DNA of 64,000 nt, from the NCBI GenBank assembly GCA_964527215.1, contig CAZGNZ010000021.1, positions 5,511 to 69,510 of the forward strand. The letters run 5' to 3'. The notes beneath the pieces are model-generated. The model saw only the letters and a list, made by a program, of their open reading frames with translations. It did not search any database and was not told the DNA's origin. Positions 1 through 8,972 of this stretch are shown one piece after another. How positions within the stretch are numbered: the stretch's first letter is position 1; each line of letters begins with the position of its first letter. The position numbers and the translations under genes were made by a program. The DNA comes from CAZGNZ01 sp964527215 (lineage in GTDB: Bacteria; Fidelibacterota; Marinisomatia; SCGC-AAA003-L08; JACNLC01).

Positions 1-1071
1 GCTGCCAAACCGGTTTAGTTTCCGACAGAGATTGATTACGGCCCGCTGACTTTTCTCATGGGTCCAAATGCCGGTCTCAAAGCGGGTCCGAACTGAATGC
101 GTCAGTTTTGAAGCTGCACCTGAAGTTAGATAAAAGCGGCTGTTGGGGAGCGAGTGGAGAATCGACGCTGGGTAAAGATTGCTGGGATGGCATTCCAGAG
201 ACTGGCGGATTATGTCCGCTTTGGCTTCTCCGGCTGCAATGATAACAGCCGTGACATTCGGATTGGCCGAGATGGTTGACAGACCGATGGTAATTACCAG
301 CCTGTGACGGGAAACCTCAATCCCGCCCAGATCAGATGCTGCAGCTGCCTGGGTTTCAAAATTGGTCTGGGTCAGACGGGTGGTTGAATTGAAATCAGAG
401 CCGCGCACATTGAAGGCGATATGACCGTCCGGTCCGATACCTCCCAGGAAAAAGCCTATTCCGCCCAACTCCCGAATTTGCTGTTCATACTGAGTGCACC
501 AGTCATCAATTGCAAAGATAGCCAACTGCTGCAGACGCTCCTCGGATGATCGGCACTCCCGCGTACGCAGTCCGAGGTCCACCTTCAGATCGGGGAATAC
601 TTCGGTGAAATGAGCGCCGCCCGGCAGGGCGATCTGGTCGGAGTTGATCAGCAGGCTCAGATCCGGATTCAGTCCCATCCCACGAATATAAAAATTCCGG
701 ACATAATCGTAAAAGCTGTTATGCTGTTTGGAACTGATGGGGTAAAACTCATCGATCTGGACAAAATGCAGTCGGCTCAAATCGGGTTTCCGGTTTAGCG
801 GAAATTGATGCTGCTCAAGCATTCTGGTCACATCTGCTGATCCCCAGTTCTGCAGGATATGGGCGGTCCATTTGATAAAGTACTCCGGCGTCTTTCCCGT
901 GGGCAGACTGATAACACCTTCCGGATTTTCAAGAACCCAGTTCAGGAATGTCAGAGCCGTAAGCAGACCCAGTTTGGGAAAATTTTCCACTACAACAACC
1001 GATACGCCTGAATCAGATGCATTTTTGAAACTGTCAATCTGAAATGAGGATTCGATGGGAGAAATTTTCAT
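1..1071 (-). CDS. nagB: Glucosamine-6-phosphate deaminase-like protein (NagB family), truncated by window edge
   Basis: The reading frame is open from an ATG at 1071 to the window edge, giving 357 codons without a stop. Visible NagB-family features are the phosphate-loop-like SLPTGKTPE (residues 55-63), QIDEFYP with the usual catalytic Asp (D107), and the strongly typical GIGPDGHIAFN (211-221). NagB converts glucosamine-6-phosphate to fructose-6-phosphate and ammonia in the cytoplasm. Compared with the roughly 260-residue E. coli enzyme there is extra sequence around residues 145-200 and a C-terminal continuation containing RAVINLC. That continuation resembles the longer FCB-type enzymes that go on into a PIG-L/LmbE deacetylase domain, which would lie outside the window (inference). 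The gene starts 16 bases after the SGNH hydrolase stop, so the two probably form an operon for amino-sugar or glycan salvage. Confidence 0.85.
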   Translation of the reverse strand, partial: MKISPIESSFQIDSFKNASDSGVSVVVVENFPKLGLLTALTFLNWVLENPEGVISLPTGKTPEYFIKWTAHILQNWGSADVTRMLEQHQFPLNRKPDLSRLHFVQIDEFYPISSKQHNSFYDYVRNFYIRGMGLNPDLSLLINSDQIALPGGAHFTEVFPDLKVDLGLRTRECRSSEERLQQLAIFAIDDWCTQYEQQIRELGGIGFFLGGIGPDGHIAFNVRGSDFNSTTRLTQTNFETQAAAASDLGGIEVSRHRLVITIGLSTISANPNVTAVIIAAGEAKADIIRQSLECHPSNLYPASILHSLPNSRFYLTSGAASKLTHSVRTRFETGIWTHEKSQRAVINLCRKLNRFGS

Positions 1072-1087
1072 ATGTACCTGAAATTGG

Positions 1088-1744
1088 TTAAATGGTTAAG
1101 CCAAAATATTTCATGACAGTGATTGCGATCAGCGCATGACCATGACTGTGGGGATGTACTTTGTCGGTGGTCCAGTATTCCGAAGGCTGACTTTTCAGTC
1201 CTTCCTGAAACTTTTCATGCAGATCAATGAAGGGCAGCTGAAAACGACGGCCGACTGCCTTTACGCAGTCAATGTATTTTTCTGCCAGTTTCAAGATGGG
1301 GTCATCCGGGCGATTCTCCGCATAAAAGGGTGTCAGCAGAACCACTTTGGGAAATTGATCAATCCGGCAGGATTGAATCAGCTCATGGTAGATTCGCGAG
1401 AACCGCTGAACGGCTTCTTCGGGGTTATCCGACAACTGGAAATTCTGGAAGACATCGTTAATACCAATCTTGATAAACAGCCAGTCCGGGCGGTTGCGGA
1501 TGACATCCCGCCTCCATCTTTTCTGCAGGTCTTCAATGGTGTTTCCGCTGATACCGCGGTTGAGAAATTCCAGATTCAGATGAGGATGCAATGCACGGAG
1601 GCAGTTGACGACCATAAACACAAAGCCATCCCCGAATGGCGGGAGACAGTCCAAACGGCCAGCATCCGTAATGCTGTCACCGATGAAAAGAATCCGATCT
1701 TTTGGTGAAAACTGATATTCATCCCAGGTGGGTGTGATGGACAT
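1088..1744 (-). CDS. SGNH/GDSL-type hydrolase
   Basis: The 218-residue protein carries all four SGNH blocks: GDSITD with the nucleophile Ser24, GISGNT with Gly64 and Asn68, GINDV with Asn96, and DKVHPH with Asp194 and His197 completing the triad. No signal peptide is visible, so a cytoplasmic esterase or deacetylase acting on acyl or acetyl groups, often of sugars, is likely. I chose the ATG at 1744 because an AGGAGA ribosome site sits six bases upstream. A GTG in frame eight codons earlier has no such site. The gene lies just upstream of the NagB-like gene on the same strand, which suggests a role in processing acetylated sugars. The substrate cannot be told from sequence. Confidence 0.88.
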   Translation of the reverse strand: MSITPTWDEYQFSPKDRILFIGDSITDAGRLDCLPPFGDGFVFMVVNCLRALHPHLNLEFLNRGISGNTIEDLQKRWRRDVIRNRPDWLFIKIGINDVFQNFQLSDNPEEAVQRFSRIYHELIQSCRIDQFPKVVLLTPFYAENRPDDPILKLAEKYIDCVKAVGRRFQLPFIDLHEKFQEGLKSQPSEYWTTDKVHPHSHGHALIAITVMKYFGLTI

Positions 1745-1969
1745 ATCATCTCTCCTGAAATTGACCACAAAATTACAGTGACTTGCATATTAAATAATTA
1801 TGAAATGTGTTTGGTGAGAACGATTTATTTTGTGCTGGAGTGAATAACACAAACCTGGGTCGCGGGGATCAGGGCGTTTGCGCGGACCAATTGAAGTGAT
1901 CTGCGGAATTGACGACACTGCGGCAGACAATTCTTGTGTCCAACTCTTCCGCATACCTGCGGATTTTGC

Positions 1970-2731
1970 CTACTGTTTTTTGCTTCTGGCGGACCGTTTC
2001 GGCTTATTCTTCACATATATCAGTTTGTTTTTGCTTCGGGGACTTTCTCTGGATTCTATTTCGAAACTGCCGATCGACCGGATCATGGGGGTAAGTTTTT
2101 CAAACCCAAAATTCCTTGGATCAAAATTCGGACGTTTTTTAAGCAGCAGGCTTCCAACATCCCCCAAAAAAGCCCAGCCATCCTCATCAGATAAATCGGC
2201 AATGGTCGTCCTGATCAGTTTGACCTCCTTGGAGGTTATCTTTTCAATGGAGTCACCCGAATCATCAGTTTCCAAACTTTTTGACGGCATATCCGGTTTA
2301 TTCAGAATTTCAAGGTAGATAAATTTGTCACAGGATACAATAAAGGGATTGGGTGTTTTCTTTTCTCCCATTCCTATTACCTGCATACCGGCTTCCCTCA
2401 ATCGAGTCGCCAGTCGTGTAAAGTCACTGTCGCTGGACACCAGACAAAAACCGTTCACCTTTCCGGAATATAAAATATCCATTGCATCAATAATCATTGC
2501 TGAATCTGTTGCATTTTTACCGGAGGTATATCCATACTGCTGGATGGGTGTAATGGCATTATCAAGCAGTATTTTTTTCCACTTCGACAGGTTGGGTTTT
2601 GTCCAGTCTCCGTATATCCTCTTGATAGTGGGGTTTCCGTATTTGGCTATTTCTTCAATCATTTCCTTGACATTGGATGACGGTACATTGTCGCCGTCGA
2701 TGAGAACAGCCAGATTGAAATTTTGGGTCAA
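1970..2731 (-). CDS. NYN (LabA-like PIN) domain protein with OST-HTH/LOTUS domain
   Basis: Residues about 5-150 form a NYN domain, a PIN-like metal-dependent RNase fold. Its acidic motifs are visible: LIDGDN near the N-terminus (D12, D14), TDSAMIIDAMD in the middle, and SSDSDFTRLA. Residues about 165-240 look like an OST-HTH/LOTUS RNA-binding winged helix. The pair is a common bacterial architecture for putative RNases acting on structured RNA; no substrate is known. The start is uncertain. The first usable codon is TTG at 2731, immediately preceded by an in-frame ATT, and only a weak purine-rich stretch lies upstream. The C-terminus is strongly basic (RSARSKKQ), which fits nucleic-acid binding. 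The gene stands alone between two minus-strand units. Confidence 0.83.
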   Translation of the reverse strand: MTQNFNLAVLIDGDNVPSSNVKEMIEEIAKYGNPTIKRIYGDWTKPNLSKWKKILLDNAITPIQQYGYTSGKNATDSAMIIDAMDILYSGKVNGFCLVSSDSDFTRLATRLREAGMQVIGMGEKKTPNPFIVSCDKFIYLEILNKPDMPSKSLETDDSGDSIEKITSKEVKLIRTTIADLSDEDGWAFLGDVGSLLLKKRPNFDPRNFGFEKLTPMIRSIGSFEIESRESPRSKNKLIYVKNKPKRSARSKKQ

Positions 2732-2925
2732 AATATTCTTTTTCTCTGTTTCGAGTTCAATATTGGTTCACTGTAAACTCCTGAATATTACTGAATCAGG
2801 AGCATATTAATTAAGGAATAATATATGTCTATTTTGGATTTTTTGGAAGTTCATCCGTCTTGTGATCCACATCGCCAACAACCCGGAAGGATGATAGAAA
2901 CAGGTATTACAACCGTTCTTTTATA

Positions 2926-3612
2926 TCACAGAGGAAGCGCTTTTACGGGTGAATGATCTGAGCTGCAAAGTTCAAGCAGTTTGTCCCTGAAATAGTTAAA
3001 ACTGGGCGAGTTATTGCGGGTCAAATTCATGTGTGGACTGATATTCTCAGCCCACCTGGATTTTTCAGCGCCAACAGACTGCCAGCCCATTGATGAAAGA
3101 GATGCTGCACCGCCGGGATAAAGAACATCTGCCAGAAATTCCCAGGTACCGCAAATGCTGTCATTTACATAACTTTCAAGTATGCTTCTATTGGCATTTG
3201 GAAATGCAGACTTTATCGCTGGAATATCACCAAGAAACCAGGCTTCACCTTCTTCAATCGCGATACAGAACCGGGTTTTAGGCTTCGGTATGCAATTTTC
3301 AAGAATAGAATGCAGCTCATGACGAAATGCCCTGAGACATTTGTTGTCGAGATCGCAAATCAGAAAGACAGCTGCAGAATAATCATCCGGATAACTTTGG
3401 AATGTTCTGCCATAACCGGCCAGTAAACGAGGAAGCTGGTCAAGCAGTATGCGGTGTCGTGGATCTCCGGTGCTGCGTAAAAGTTTTGGAATTCTGCCGA
3501 TTCCCTTATATGCATGAATCTTGCAGGTGTGAGATTTGCCAATGATTTTTGGAACGATGATTTTCAGCGCAGATTTCCCTGACTGATCCTCAACAAGTAT
3601 CTCAAAATGCAT
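2926..3612 (-). CDS. DUF4276-like (TOPRIM-related) protein, partner of the adjacent ATPase
   Basis: This 228-residue protein begins with a strand ending in a conserved acid (ILVED, E8), followed by an FLICDLDN strand with the D87-x-D89 pair and then IEEGEAWFLGD (E120-D129). That layout of one Glu, a DxD and a third acidic patch is what TOPRIM-related DUF4276 proteins show. Known relatives are encoded beside ABC-type ATPases and are suspected nucleases or effectors. The start ATG lies three bases after the ATPase stop, so translation is coupled and the two proteins probably form a complex. I infer a two-gene OLD/PARIS/AbiL-like defence or DNA-repair module. The exact family is my recognition from motifs and not a database hit. 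Confidence 0.66.
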   Translation of the reverse strand: MHFEILVEDQSGKSALKIIVPKIIGKSHTCKIHAYKGIGRIPKLLRSTGDPRHRILLDQLPRLLAGYGRTFQSYPDDYSAAVFLICDLDNKCLRAFRHELHSILENCIPKPKTRFCIAIEEGEAWFLGDIPAIKSAFPNANRSILESYVNDSICGTWEFLADVLYPGGAASLSSMGWQSVGAEKSRWAENISPHMNLTRNNSPSFNYFRDKLLELCSSDHSPVKALPL

Positions 3613-3615
3613 GAG

Positions 3616-4905
3616 TTATCTTTCGTCCAGATAATCGCTGTACCAGAGTCCGCCCAGCGGCAGCCCTTCTCTAACCATATTTTTAACCAGCTCAATACTG
3701 CTTGACCTCTGTATGGTTGAAAATCCATCCTCTCCCTTCTCCAGAATCCAGACCTCTTCAGGGTCAAGAGCATCAACAAAATAGGGTTGGTGAGTGGTGA
3801 TAAAAATTTGAGAACTGTTTTTTCGTCCGGTGGCGTGTGCTCTGAATTCTCCTGCCAGAGATTCGAGAAGTTTGTGATACAACCCGTTCTCAGGTTCTTC
3901 AATACAGATAAACGGGGGTGGCTGGGGATCTTCCAGCATCAGAAGATATGCAAATACCTTCAGTGTACCATCGGACATCTGCTGGGAATAAAACGGATCA
4001 CTAAATCCTTTGTCATTAAATCTCAGCAGCAATCTGCCATCCTGTGTTGGCTCAGTATCAATCCTGTGTATTCCAGGAATTTTTTTCGCAATCCTGACCA
4101 GTATTTCGTCAAACTTTCTTTTGTGTTCCCGCTCAAAATACTGAACAAAATTTCCCATATTGTCACCATGCATGTTGAGATGTTTCTGTGGTCCTGCAAG
4201 CGGCAGGCTGCGTGCTGCATCCGGAGTGAAGTAACTTAGATACCAGCCTTCGATAAAGCGGCGAAAAGCGGAAATTCTGGGGTGCTGTTTCAGTGAACCA
4301 AGAGTTGCAATACCCAGTTTTCTCCTGTCTTCCAGTTCAACCATTTCAGTCTCTTTGGATTCTTCTTTAATATCATCCTTTATTGATTCCAATAGACCTT
4401 TGATATCAAAATCATCTTTTTCATCTTCAATTTGACGGCCCTCCAAATCCCCCTTCCAGACCACACCGGTTCCCTGATTGAGAATCAGGAATGAGAAGGG
4501 CCGCCCGTATTTTTGACCCTTACGGCGTTGCCGCAACCTTTCTTCCATAACATAAGGACGACCAGAATGATCAAGATCAATAGAAAGCTCATACGTAATT
4601 GGTCGTGCGTTGCTGCTCTCTTTGTAGTAAATCTCAAATTCAATCGGCCCAGTTTGTCCAAGAGTCAGAATTCTTCTGAATCCTCCACGGCCGCGTGCAT
4701 CGCAGGCTGATTCCACACCTGATTTCAAGCAGTCCGAGAGAAACCCAAATGCATCAAACAATGTGCTTTTTCCAACTCCATTTTTCCCAATAACTGCCGT
4801 CATAGGATTGAGCGGTTTTACATCTTGAAGATTCCATAATCTGCCAATGGCAATATCTTTCAGAGATTTATAATTTCTTACTCGAAAACCTTCAATTTTT
4901 GCCAC
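3616..4905 (-). CDS. ABC/SMC-type AAA ATPase (AAA_15/AAA_21 class)
   Basis: A 429-residue ATPase with an SMC-like N-terminus (RNYKSLKDI), Walker A GKNGVGKS (40-47), an ABC signature-like QMSDG (309-313), Walker B FICIEEPENG (E336/E337) and an H-loop ITTHQP (H372). About 250 residues lie between Walker A and the signature, including an acidic stretch near 180-200, with no long coiled coil. This matches the stand-alone ATPases of OLD, RloA, AbiL and PARIS AriA type rather than RecF or transporters. Start: GTG at 4905 with GGAG seven bases upstream. The downstream gene follows after three bases and encodes a TOPRIM-like protein. Proposed role: sensor ATPase controlling the partner effector. Confidence 0.85.
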   Translation of the reverse strand: MAKIEGFRVRNYKSLKDIAIGRLWNLQDVKPLNPMTAVIGKNGVGKSTLFDAFGFLSDCLKSGVESACDARGRGGFRRILTLGQTGPIEFEIYYKESSNARPITYELSIDLDHSGRPYVMEERLRQRRKGQKYGRPFSFLILNQGTGVVWKGDLEGRQIEDEKDDFDIKGLLESIKDDIKEESKETEMVELEDRRKLGIATLGSLKQHPRISAFRRFIEGWYLSYFTPDAARSLPLAGPQKHLNMHGDNMGNFVQYFEREHKRKFDEILVRIAKKIPGIHRIDTEPTQDGRLLLRFNDKGFSDPFYSQQMSDGTLKVFAYLLMLEDPQPPPFICIEEPENGLYHKLLESLAGEFRAHATGRKNSSQIFITTHQPYFVDALDPEEVWILEKGEDGFSTIQRSSSIELVKNMVREGLPLGGLWYSDYLDER

Positions 4906-5195
4906 ACTTAATCTCCATTTCTAACTGTATGGAATTATACAAAGACTGAAATCTGTCAGCTTCCGGAATGACTGCAAATTCAGAAATTTTTTCGCCAATT
5001 ATACGAGGAAACTCAATAAGTCCGGATGTTTAATACTTATACAGCTTTACATCCATTCGAATTTACTGCAAAAACCTGTTAAGGCTGTGAGCTAATTTCA
5101 ACAGGAATTCCGGATATTTTTCCCAGAACGGACGGCTAATCGTATGTCGGTCATTTTTCGCAAACCGATATCATTCCAATGCATTAAATTTCGAC

Positions 5196-6542
5196 ATGAA
5201 ACGTCTATCAATTTTTACATCTGCCATTCTGATTTCTTTAATTTCCCAGAACTTTACCTTAGCGCAGGACCGTATCAGCATCCAAATCCGCGAACTGCTG
5301 GCACATCGCGGACATCCCGATGCGGAGGATAAACGAACACATTCACTGCATCAGGCAGCTGACCTGAATAGTGAAAACCGGAATCTCACCCACCAGATAA
5401 TCGGATATTTGCCGTACTGGGAGTATGAGCATTATGAAATTCTGGAATATTCCCTTCTGAGTCAGATCAATTTTTTTTCTCTGGAATTGCAAACAGACGG
5501 AAGCATCGGCAGCAGTCACGGCTGGCCGGTGACTGGATTGGTGGAAACGGCTCACAGTCACGGCGTTCCCGTGACAGTTTGCGCCACCATGTTCGGATCG
5601 GATCAACTGACCGCCTTTTTGAGCAGTCCCACTCACCGGCAAACCGGGATTGATAACCTGATATCTGCGGTTGCTGCCGGCAATGCCGACGGTGTGGATA
5701 TTGACTTTGAACTGCTTCCGCTCAGTCAGCGTGACAATCTGGTCACATTCATGGAAGATCTTGCAGGTGCACTGCACGAACAAAACCCTGAAGCGGTTGT
5801 TACGATGGCTGCACCGGCAGTGGACTGGTCCGGAGCCTGGGACATCGCTGCCCTCTCCGAAATTTGCAGTGCCCTGTTCATCATGGGATATAACTATCAT
5901 TACAGCGGAAGCGCTGCCGCCGGACCTGTTGCACCGCTGGGCGGTTTTCTGTATGATCTGGAGTATTCAGTTGAAGATTACATCGATCTTTCCGACAGCC
6001 AGCGGGATAAACTGGTGCTCGGCCTGCCGTATTACGGACTGGACTGGCCTGTTATCAGCGGAGAAATTTATTCACCCACAACAGGGACGGGCATCGCCAG
6101 GACATTCAACAGCGCCATGGACTTGGCTCAGCAGTATCTCCCGCTCTGGGATGCCTCCTCGATGACACCGTACATCAGTTATTATGAAGATGGATGGAGG
6201 CAGTGCTGGTATGATGACAGTCTGAGTCTTTCTGCCAAGTACCAGTATGCCAAAGATATGGAGCTGGCGGGCATCGGTATGTGGGCTTTGGGATATGATT
6301 CCCAGTATTCACAGCTGTGGGGAGCGCTGTCAGATCAGTTTTCGTTATCAGTGCCTACCGGGGATGTGAATTTTGATAATACTTTGAATATTCTGGACAT
6401 ACTTCAAGTTATCGCCTACATCCTGGGGACGGTGGAATTTGACGAGCAACAGCAGTTTCAATCAGATATGAATCAGGATCAGACTGTGGATATTCTTGAT
6501 GTCATTCTTCTTGTAAATGCAATCCTTCAAGGAGAATATTGA
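5196..6542 (+). CDS. Secreted glycoside hydrolase family 18 protein with C-terminal dockerin-like repeats
   Basis: Residues 1-24 are a signal peptide ending LAQ. Residues about 65-380 are a GH18 barrel: strand 1 IIGYLPYWE, the catalytic DxxDxDxE motif as DGVDIDFE with acid E172, a later IMGYNYH, and a closing GMWALGYD. GH18 enzymes cleave beta-1,4 GlcNAc linkages in chitin or peptidoglycan, or are inactive lectins; the intact motif argues for activity. Residues about 390-448 contain two dockerin-type calcium loops (GDVNFDNTLNILD and DMNQDQTVDILD). There is no YPNP sorting tail, so export beyond the periplasm is unexplained unless docking does it. No clear ribosome site precedes the ATG. The neighbours are unrelated metabolic genes. 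Confidence 0.86.
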   Translation: MKRLSIFTSAILISLISQNFTLAQDRISIQIRELLAHRGHPDAEDKRTHSLHQAADLNSENRNLTHQIIGYLPYWEYEHYEILEYSLLSQINFFSLELQTDGSIGSSHGWPVTGLVETAHSHGVPVTVCATMFGSDQLTAFLSSPTHRQTGIDNLISAVAAGNADGVDIDFELLPLSQRDNLVTFMEDLAGALHEQNPEAVVTMAAPAVDWSGAWDIAALSEICSALFIMGYNYHYSGSAAAGPVAPLGGFLYDLEYSVEDYIDLSDSQRDKLVLGLPYYGLDWPVISGEIYSPTTGTGIARTFNSAMDLAQQYLPLWDASSMTPYISYYEDGWRQCWYDDSLSLSAKYQYAKDMELAGIGMWALGYDSQYSQLWGALSDQFSLSVPTGDVNFDNTLNILDILQVIAYILGTVEFDEQQQFQSDMNQDQTVDILDVILLVNAILQGEY

Positions 6543-7004
6543 GGTTGACCTGAACTCGCTGTTTGGGGATGACCCGGAGAAAAGACAATTTCGAAGAGGT
6601 CCGGCCGCGGCTGGATGCGAATGCGAAGAACAGAGTTGCCTGCGCCTGCTGTTTCTGCTGTCAAAAGAGCTGTTGAGCCGGAACTTGAAACAGTCAGATC
6701 AACAAGTGAGTCATTTGAATCCGTTCTCCGGATAAATGTCTGTCAGAATGATTAATCCGGTTTTAAATGACTGATCGGCATGCAGTAATTCCAGTGAAGT
6801 ATCCGGCAACTCACAGATCCTGAAAGTGCAATATCCCGGGAATCCGGAATTCTGTTTACTGTGGGCACGTTCAGAAACACTGCATGATCCTTTATCCTTA
6901 TTAATACATCATTGTTTTAGGATTAAAACAGCAGCCGGAGCACACCGCTTCCAGTGAATTGACACCTGGAACGCGGGTTGCAGGGAAAATAGGGGGATTC
7001 GGAA
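6543..7004 (+). other. Intergenic stretch, no gene seen
   Basis: These 462 bases lie between two plus-strand genes. A 72-codon frame overlapping the end of the GH18 gene has composition unlike its neighbours, no ribosome site and no recognisable motif, so I treat it as noise. I see no strong hairpin terminator or RNA family. The promoter for the epimerase gene probably lies near the 3' end. Confidence 0.5.
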
Positions 7005-7949
7005 ATGGCGTTTAAAGATCCAAAAACCGTTGCGTTGCTTGGAGGAACGGGATTCATCGGCAGTTATATTATGAAATCCCTGCTGGCAAATAACTGGCAT
7101 GTAAAACTGATGGTACACCGAAAACAGCCGAAATCCATTCCGGGCAATATTCGCATCATTCAGGGAACAGTTCAAGATTCGCAGCAGCTGGATATGCTTC
7201 TGAAAGATACGGTACTTTGTATTTACAACATCGGTATTATCAGAGAGAACCGCCGACAGGGAATTACATTCTGCAGACTGCATACAGAGGGCCTGGAGCA
7301 AACGGTTGAAGCAGCAGAACGAAACGGCATACGGCATCTGGTGTATGTGAGTGCCAATGGCGTGGAAGCAGACTCGGTGCCCTATCAGCGAACAAAACTG
7401 GCCGCAGAAAACACCCTTCGAAATTCCGGACTGAACTGGATGATACTGCGTCCGTCACTGGTTTTTGGACCACCCGGAATTCATGATGAATTCTGCAGTC
7501 AGATGGTCAGGCAGCTTGTCAGGCCCCCGCTGCCGGTTCCGGATTTTTTCAATTTGCCGCATGCTGAAAAAAACAATCCCATTCGATTTACTCCCATTCA
7601 TGCCGAAGATCTCAGCGAGTTTCTGGTAAGGGCTGTTGATACCCCGCAGTCCTGGAACCGCATTTTTCAGCTGGGCGGCGAACCAATCCTGTCATGGCGG
7701 GAGTTGATCTCAGAAATTGCCTCCGCCGTCCACCGGGATAAATGGATGCTGCCGGTTCCGATTCAGGCGGTGATCTTTTTCACAAAACTGCTGGAATGGC
7801 TGCCGGGGTTTCCAGTCGCTTCAGACCAGCTTCGAATGCTGTCTCAGGGCAATCTCTGCCCGACCGGTGAATTTGAAAAATTGATGGGGCGTTTGCCGAT
7901 CCCGTTAAATTCAAAAAACCTGAGTTATCTTAACAAATCTGCAATTTAA
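7005..7949 (+). CDS. NAD(P)-dependent epimerase/reductase, atypical SDR (complex I NDUFA9-like subgroup)
   Basis: The 314-residue protein opens with the Rossmann motif GGTGFIGSY (residues 13-21), followed by MVHRKQ, the usual position for cofactor specificity. The tetrad of extended SDRs is not kept intact: YQRTKLAAE gives a Tyr-x3-Lys-like element, followed by LRPSLVFGP, which is typical of atypical SDRs. The family includes UbiA-linked and NDUFA9-like proteins that bind NAD(P) and quinone-related or sugar substrates. The substrate here is unknown. A GGGGG-containing ribosome site lies about nine bases before the ATG. The DUF523-DUF1722 gene follows after 16 bases, so the two are probably cotranscribed. 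Confidence 0.82.
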   Translation: MAFKDPKTVALLGGTGFIGSYIMKSLLANNWHVKLMVHRKQPKSIPGNIRIIQGTVQDSQQLDMLLKDTVLCIYNIGIIRENRRQGITFCRLHTEGLEQTVEAAERNGIRHLVYVSANGVEADSVPYQRTKLAAENTLRNSGLNWMILRPSLVFGPPGIHDEFCSQMVRQLVRPPLPVPDFFNLPHAEKNNPIRFTPIHAEDLSEFLVRAVDTPQSWNRIFQLGGEPILSWRELISEIASAVHRDKWMLPVPIQAVIFFTKLLEWLPGFPVASDQLRMLSQGNLCPTGEFEKLMGRLPIPLNSKNLSYLNKSAI

Positions 7950-7965
7950 AACTGAAGGAAAACCA

Positions 7966-8922
7966 ATGACATTTTCCCGCCCTCGAATCGTGATCAGCCG
8001 CTGTCTTGAATTCGACAGCTGCCGGTACAACGGTGACATGATCCCCAATAAGTTCATTCGTCAGCTGATGGAGTTTGTTGATTTCATTCCAATCTGTCCT
8101 GAAGAGGAAATCGGACTTGGAACCCCCAGGGATCCCATTCGGCTGGTAGGCAAACGGGACGCCGTAGAGCTGATTCAGCCTTCCACGGAAAGAAACCTGA
8201 CCCGGGAAATGAATGAATTCTCGACCAGATTTCTGTCGAATCTGGAAGAGGTAGATGGATTCGTACTAAAAGCAAAATCCCCCAGCTGCGGAATCAAGGA
8301 TGTTAAAGTGTATCCCAGACTTGGGAATGTATCACCGGCATTTTCCAGCTCAGGAGTGTTTGCACAAAAGGTACAGGAGATGTTTCCGGACAGTTTAATT
8401 GAGAAAGAAGTCCGATTCAACGATATTGCCATCCGCGAGCACTGGCTGACCGCAGTATTTACGATGGCTGAGTTCCGGCTGGTATCAAAAGAGGCCCAGA
8501 TGGGGAGTCTTGTTAAGTTTCAGACCAGGCATAAGCTCCTGTTTATGGCATGCAACCAGACATTGATGCGCAAACTTGGTCGAATTGCAGCCAACCCGGA
8601 GAATCTTCCTGTTGGAGAAGTGATTGACATGTACAGACCGGCCCTGCGAGGAATGTTCAATAAAAAACCTCGGTTTACATCCAATATCAACGTGTTAATG
8701 CATGCATTCGGGTATTTCTCTGACAATCTGTCCAGAGAGGAAAAGGGATATTTTCTGGAACTGCTTGAAAGCTATCGGGCCAATCGGATTCCGCTGAGCG
8801 TACTGAACCATTTAATGCTTTCATGGATACTCCGGTTTGATGAAGCCTATCTGCAGCAGCAAAGTTATTTTCAGCCATTCCCGGAAACACTGGGGCAGCC
8901 GATAGAAAAGCGGAAGCGTTAA
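7966..8922 (+). CDS. DUF523-DUF1722 fusion protein (YbgA family)
   Basis: Residues about 5-155 are DUF523: SRCLEFDSCRYNG with paired Cys near the N-terminus, CPEEEIGLGTPR, and SPSCGIKD with a third Cys. Members include enzymes such as thiouracil desulfidase that bind an Fe-S cluster through three cysteines, and the three Cys here are in place. Residues about 185-305 are DUF1722 (FQTRHKLLFMA, then HAFGYFS, and YRANRIPLSVLNHLM). This fusion is widespread and often sits near photolyase or stress genes; its reaction is not established. AAGGA precedes the ATG. The start is 16 bases after the SDR gene. Confidence 0.86.
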   Translation: MTFSRPRIVISRCLEFDSCRYNGDMIPNKFIRQLMEFVDFIPICPEEEIGLGTPRDPIRLVGKRDAVELIQPSTERNLTREMNEFSTRFLSNLEEVDGFVLKAKSPSCGIKDVKVYPRLGNVSPAFSSSGVFAQKVQEMFPDSLIEKEVRFNDIAIREHWLTAVFTMAEFRLVSKEAQMGSLVKFQTRHKLLFMACNQTLMRKLGRIAANPENLPVGEVIDMYRPALRGMFNKKPRFTSNINVLMHAFGYFSDNLSREEKGYFLELLESYRANRIPLSVLNHLMLSWILRFDEAYLQQQSYFQPFPETLGQPIEKRKR

Positions 8923-8972
8923 AACCCCCTCATCGAACCAGATTCATGTAAACCGTCAGACTGTTTTTGGAT

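Noticed and set aside
6517..6735. 72-codon frame overlapping the end of the GH18 gene
   Set aside because: No ribosome site, no motif, composition unlike neighbouring genes, and overlap with a real gene.
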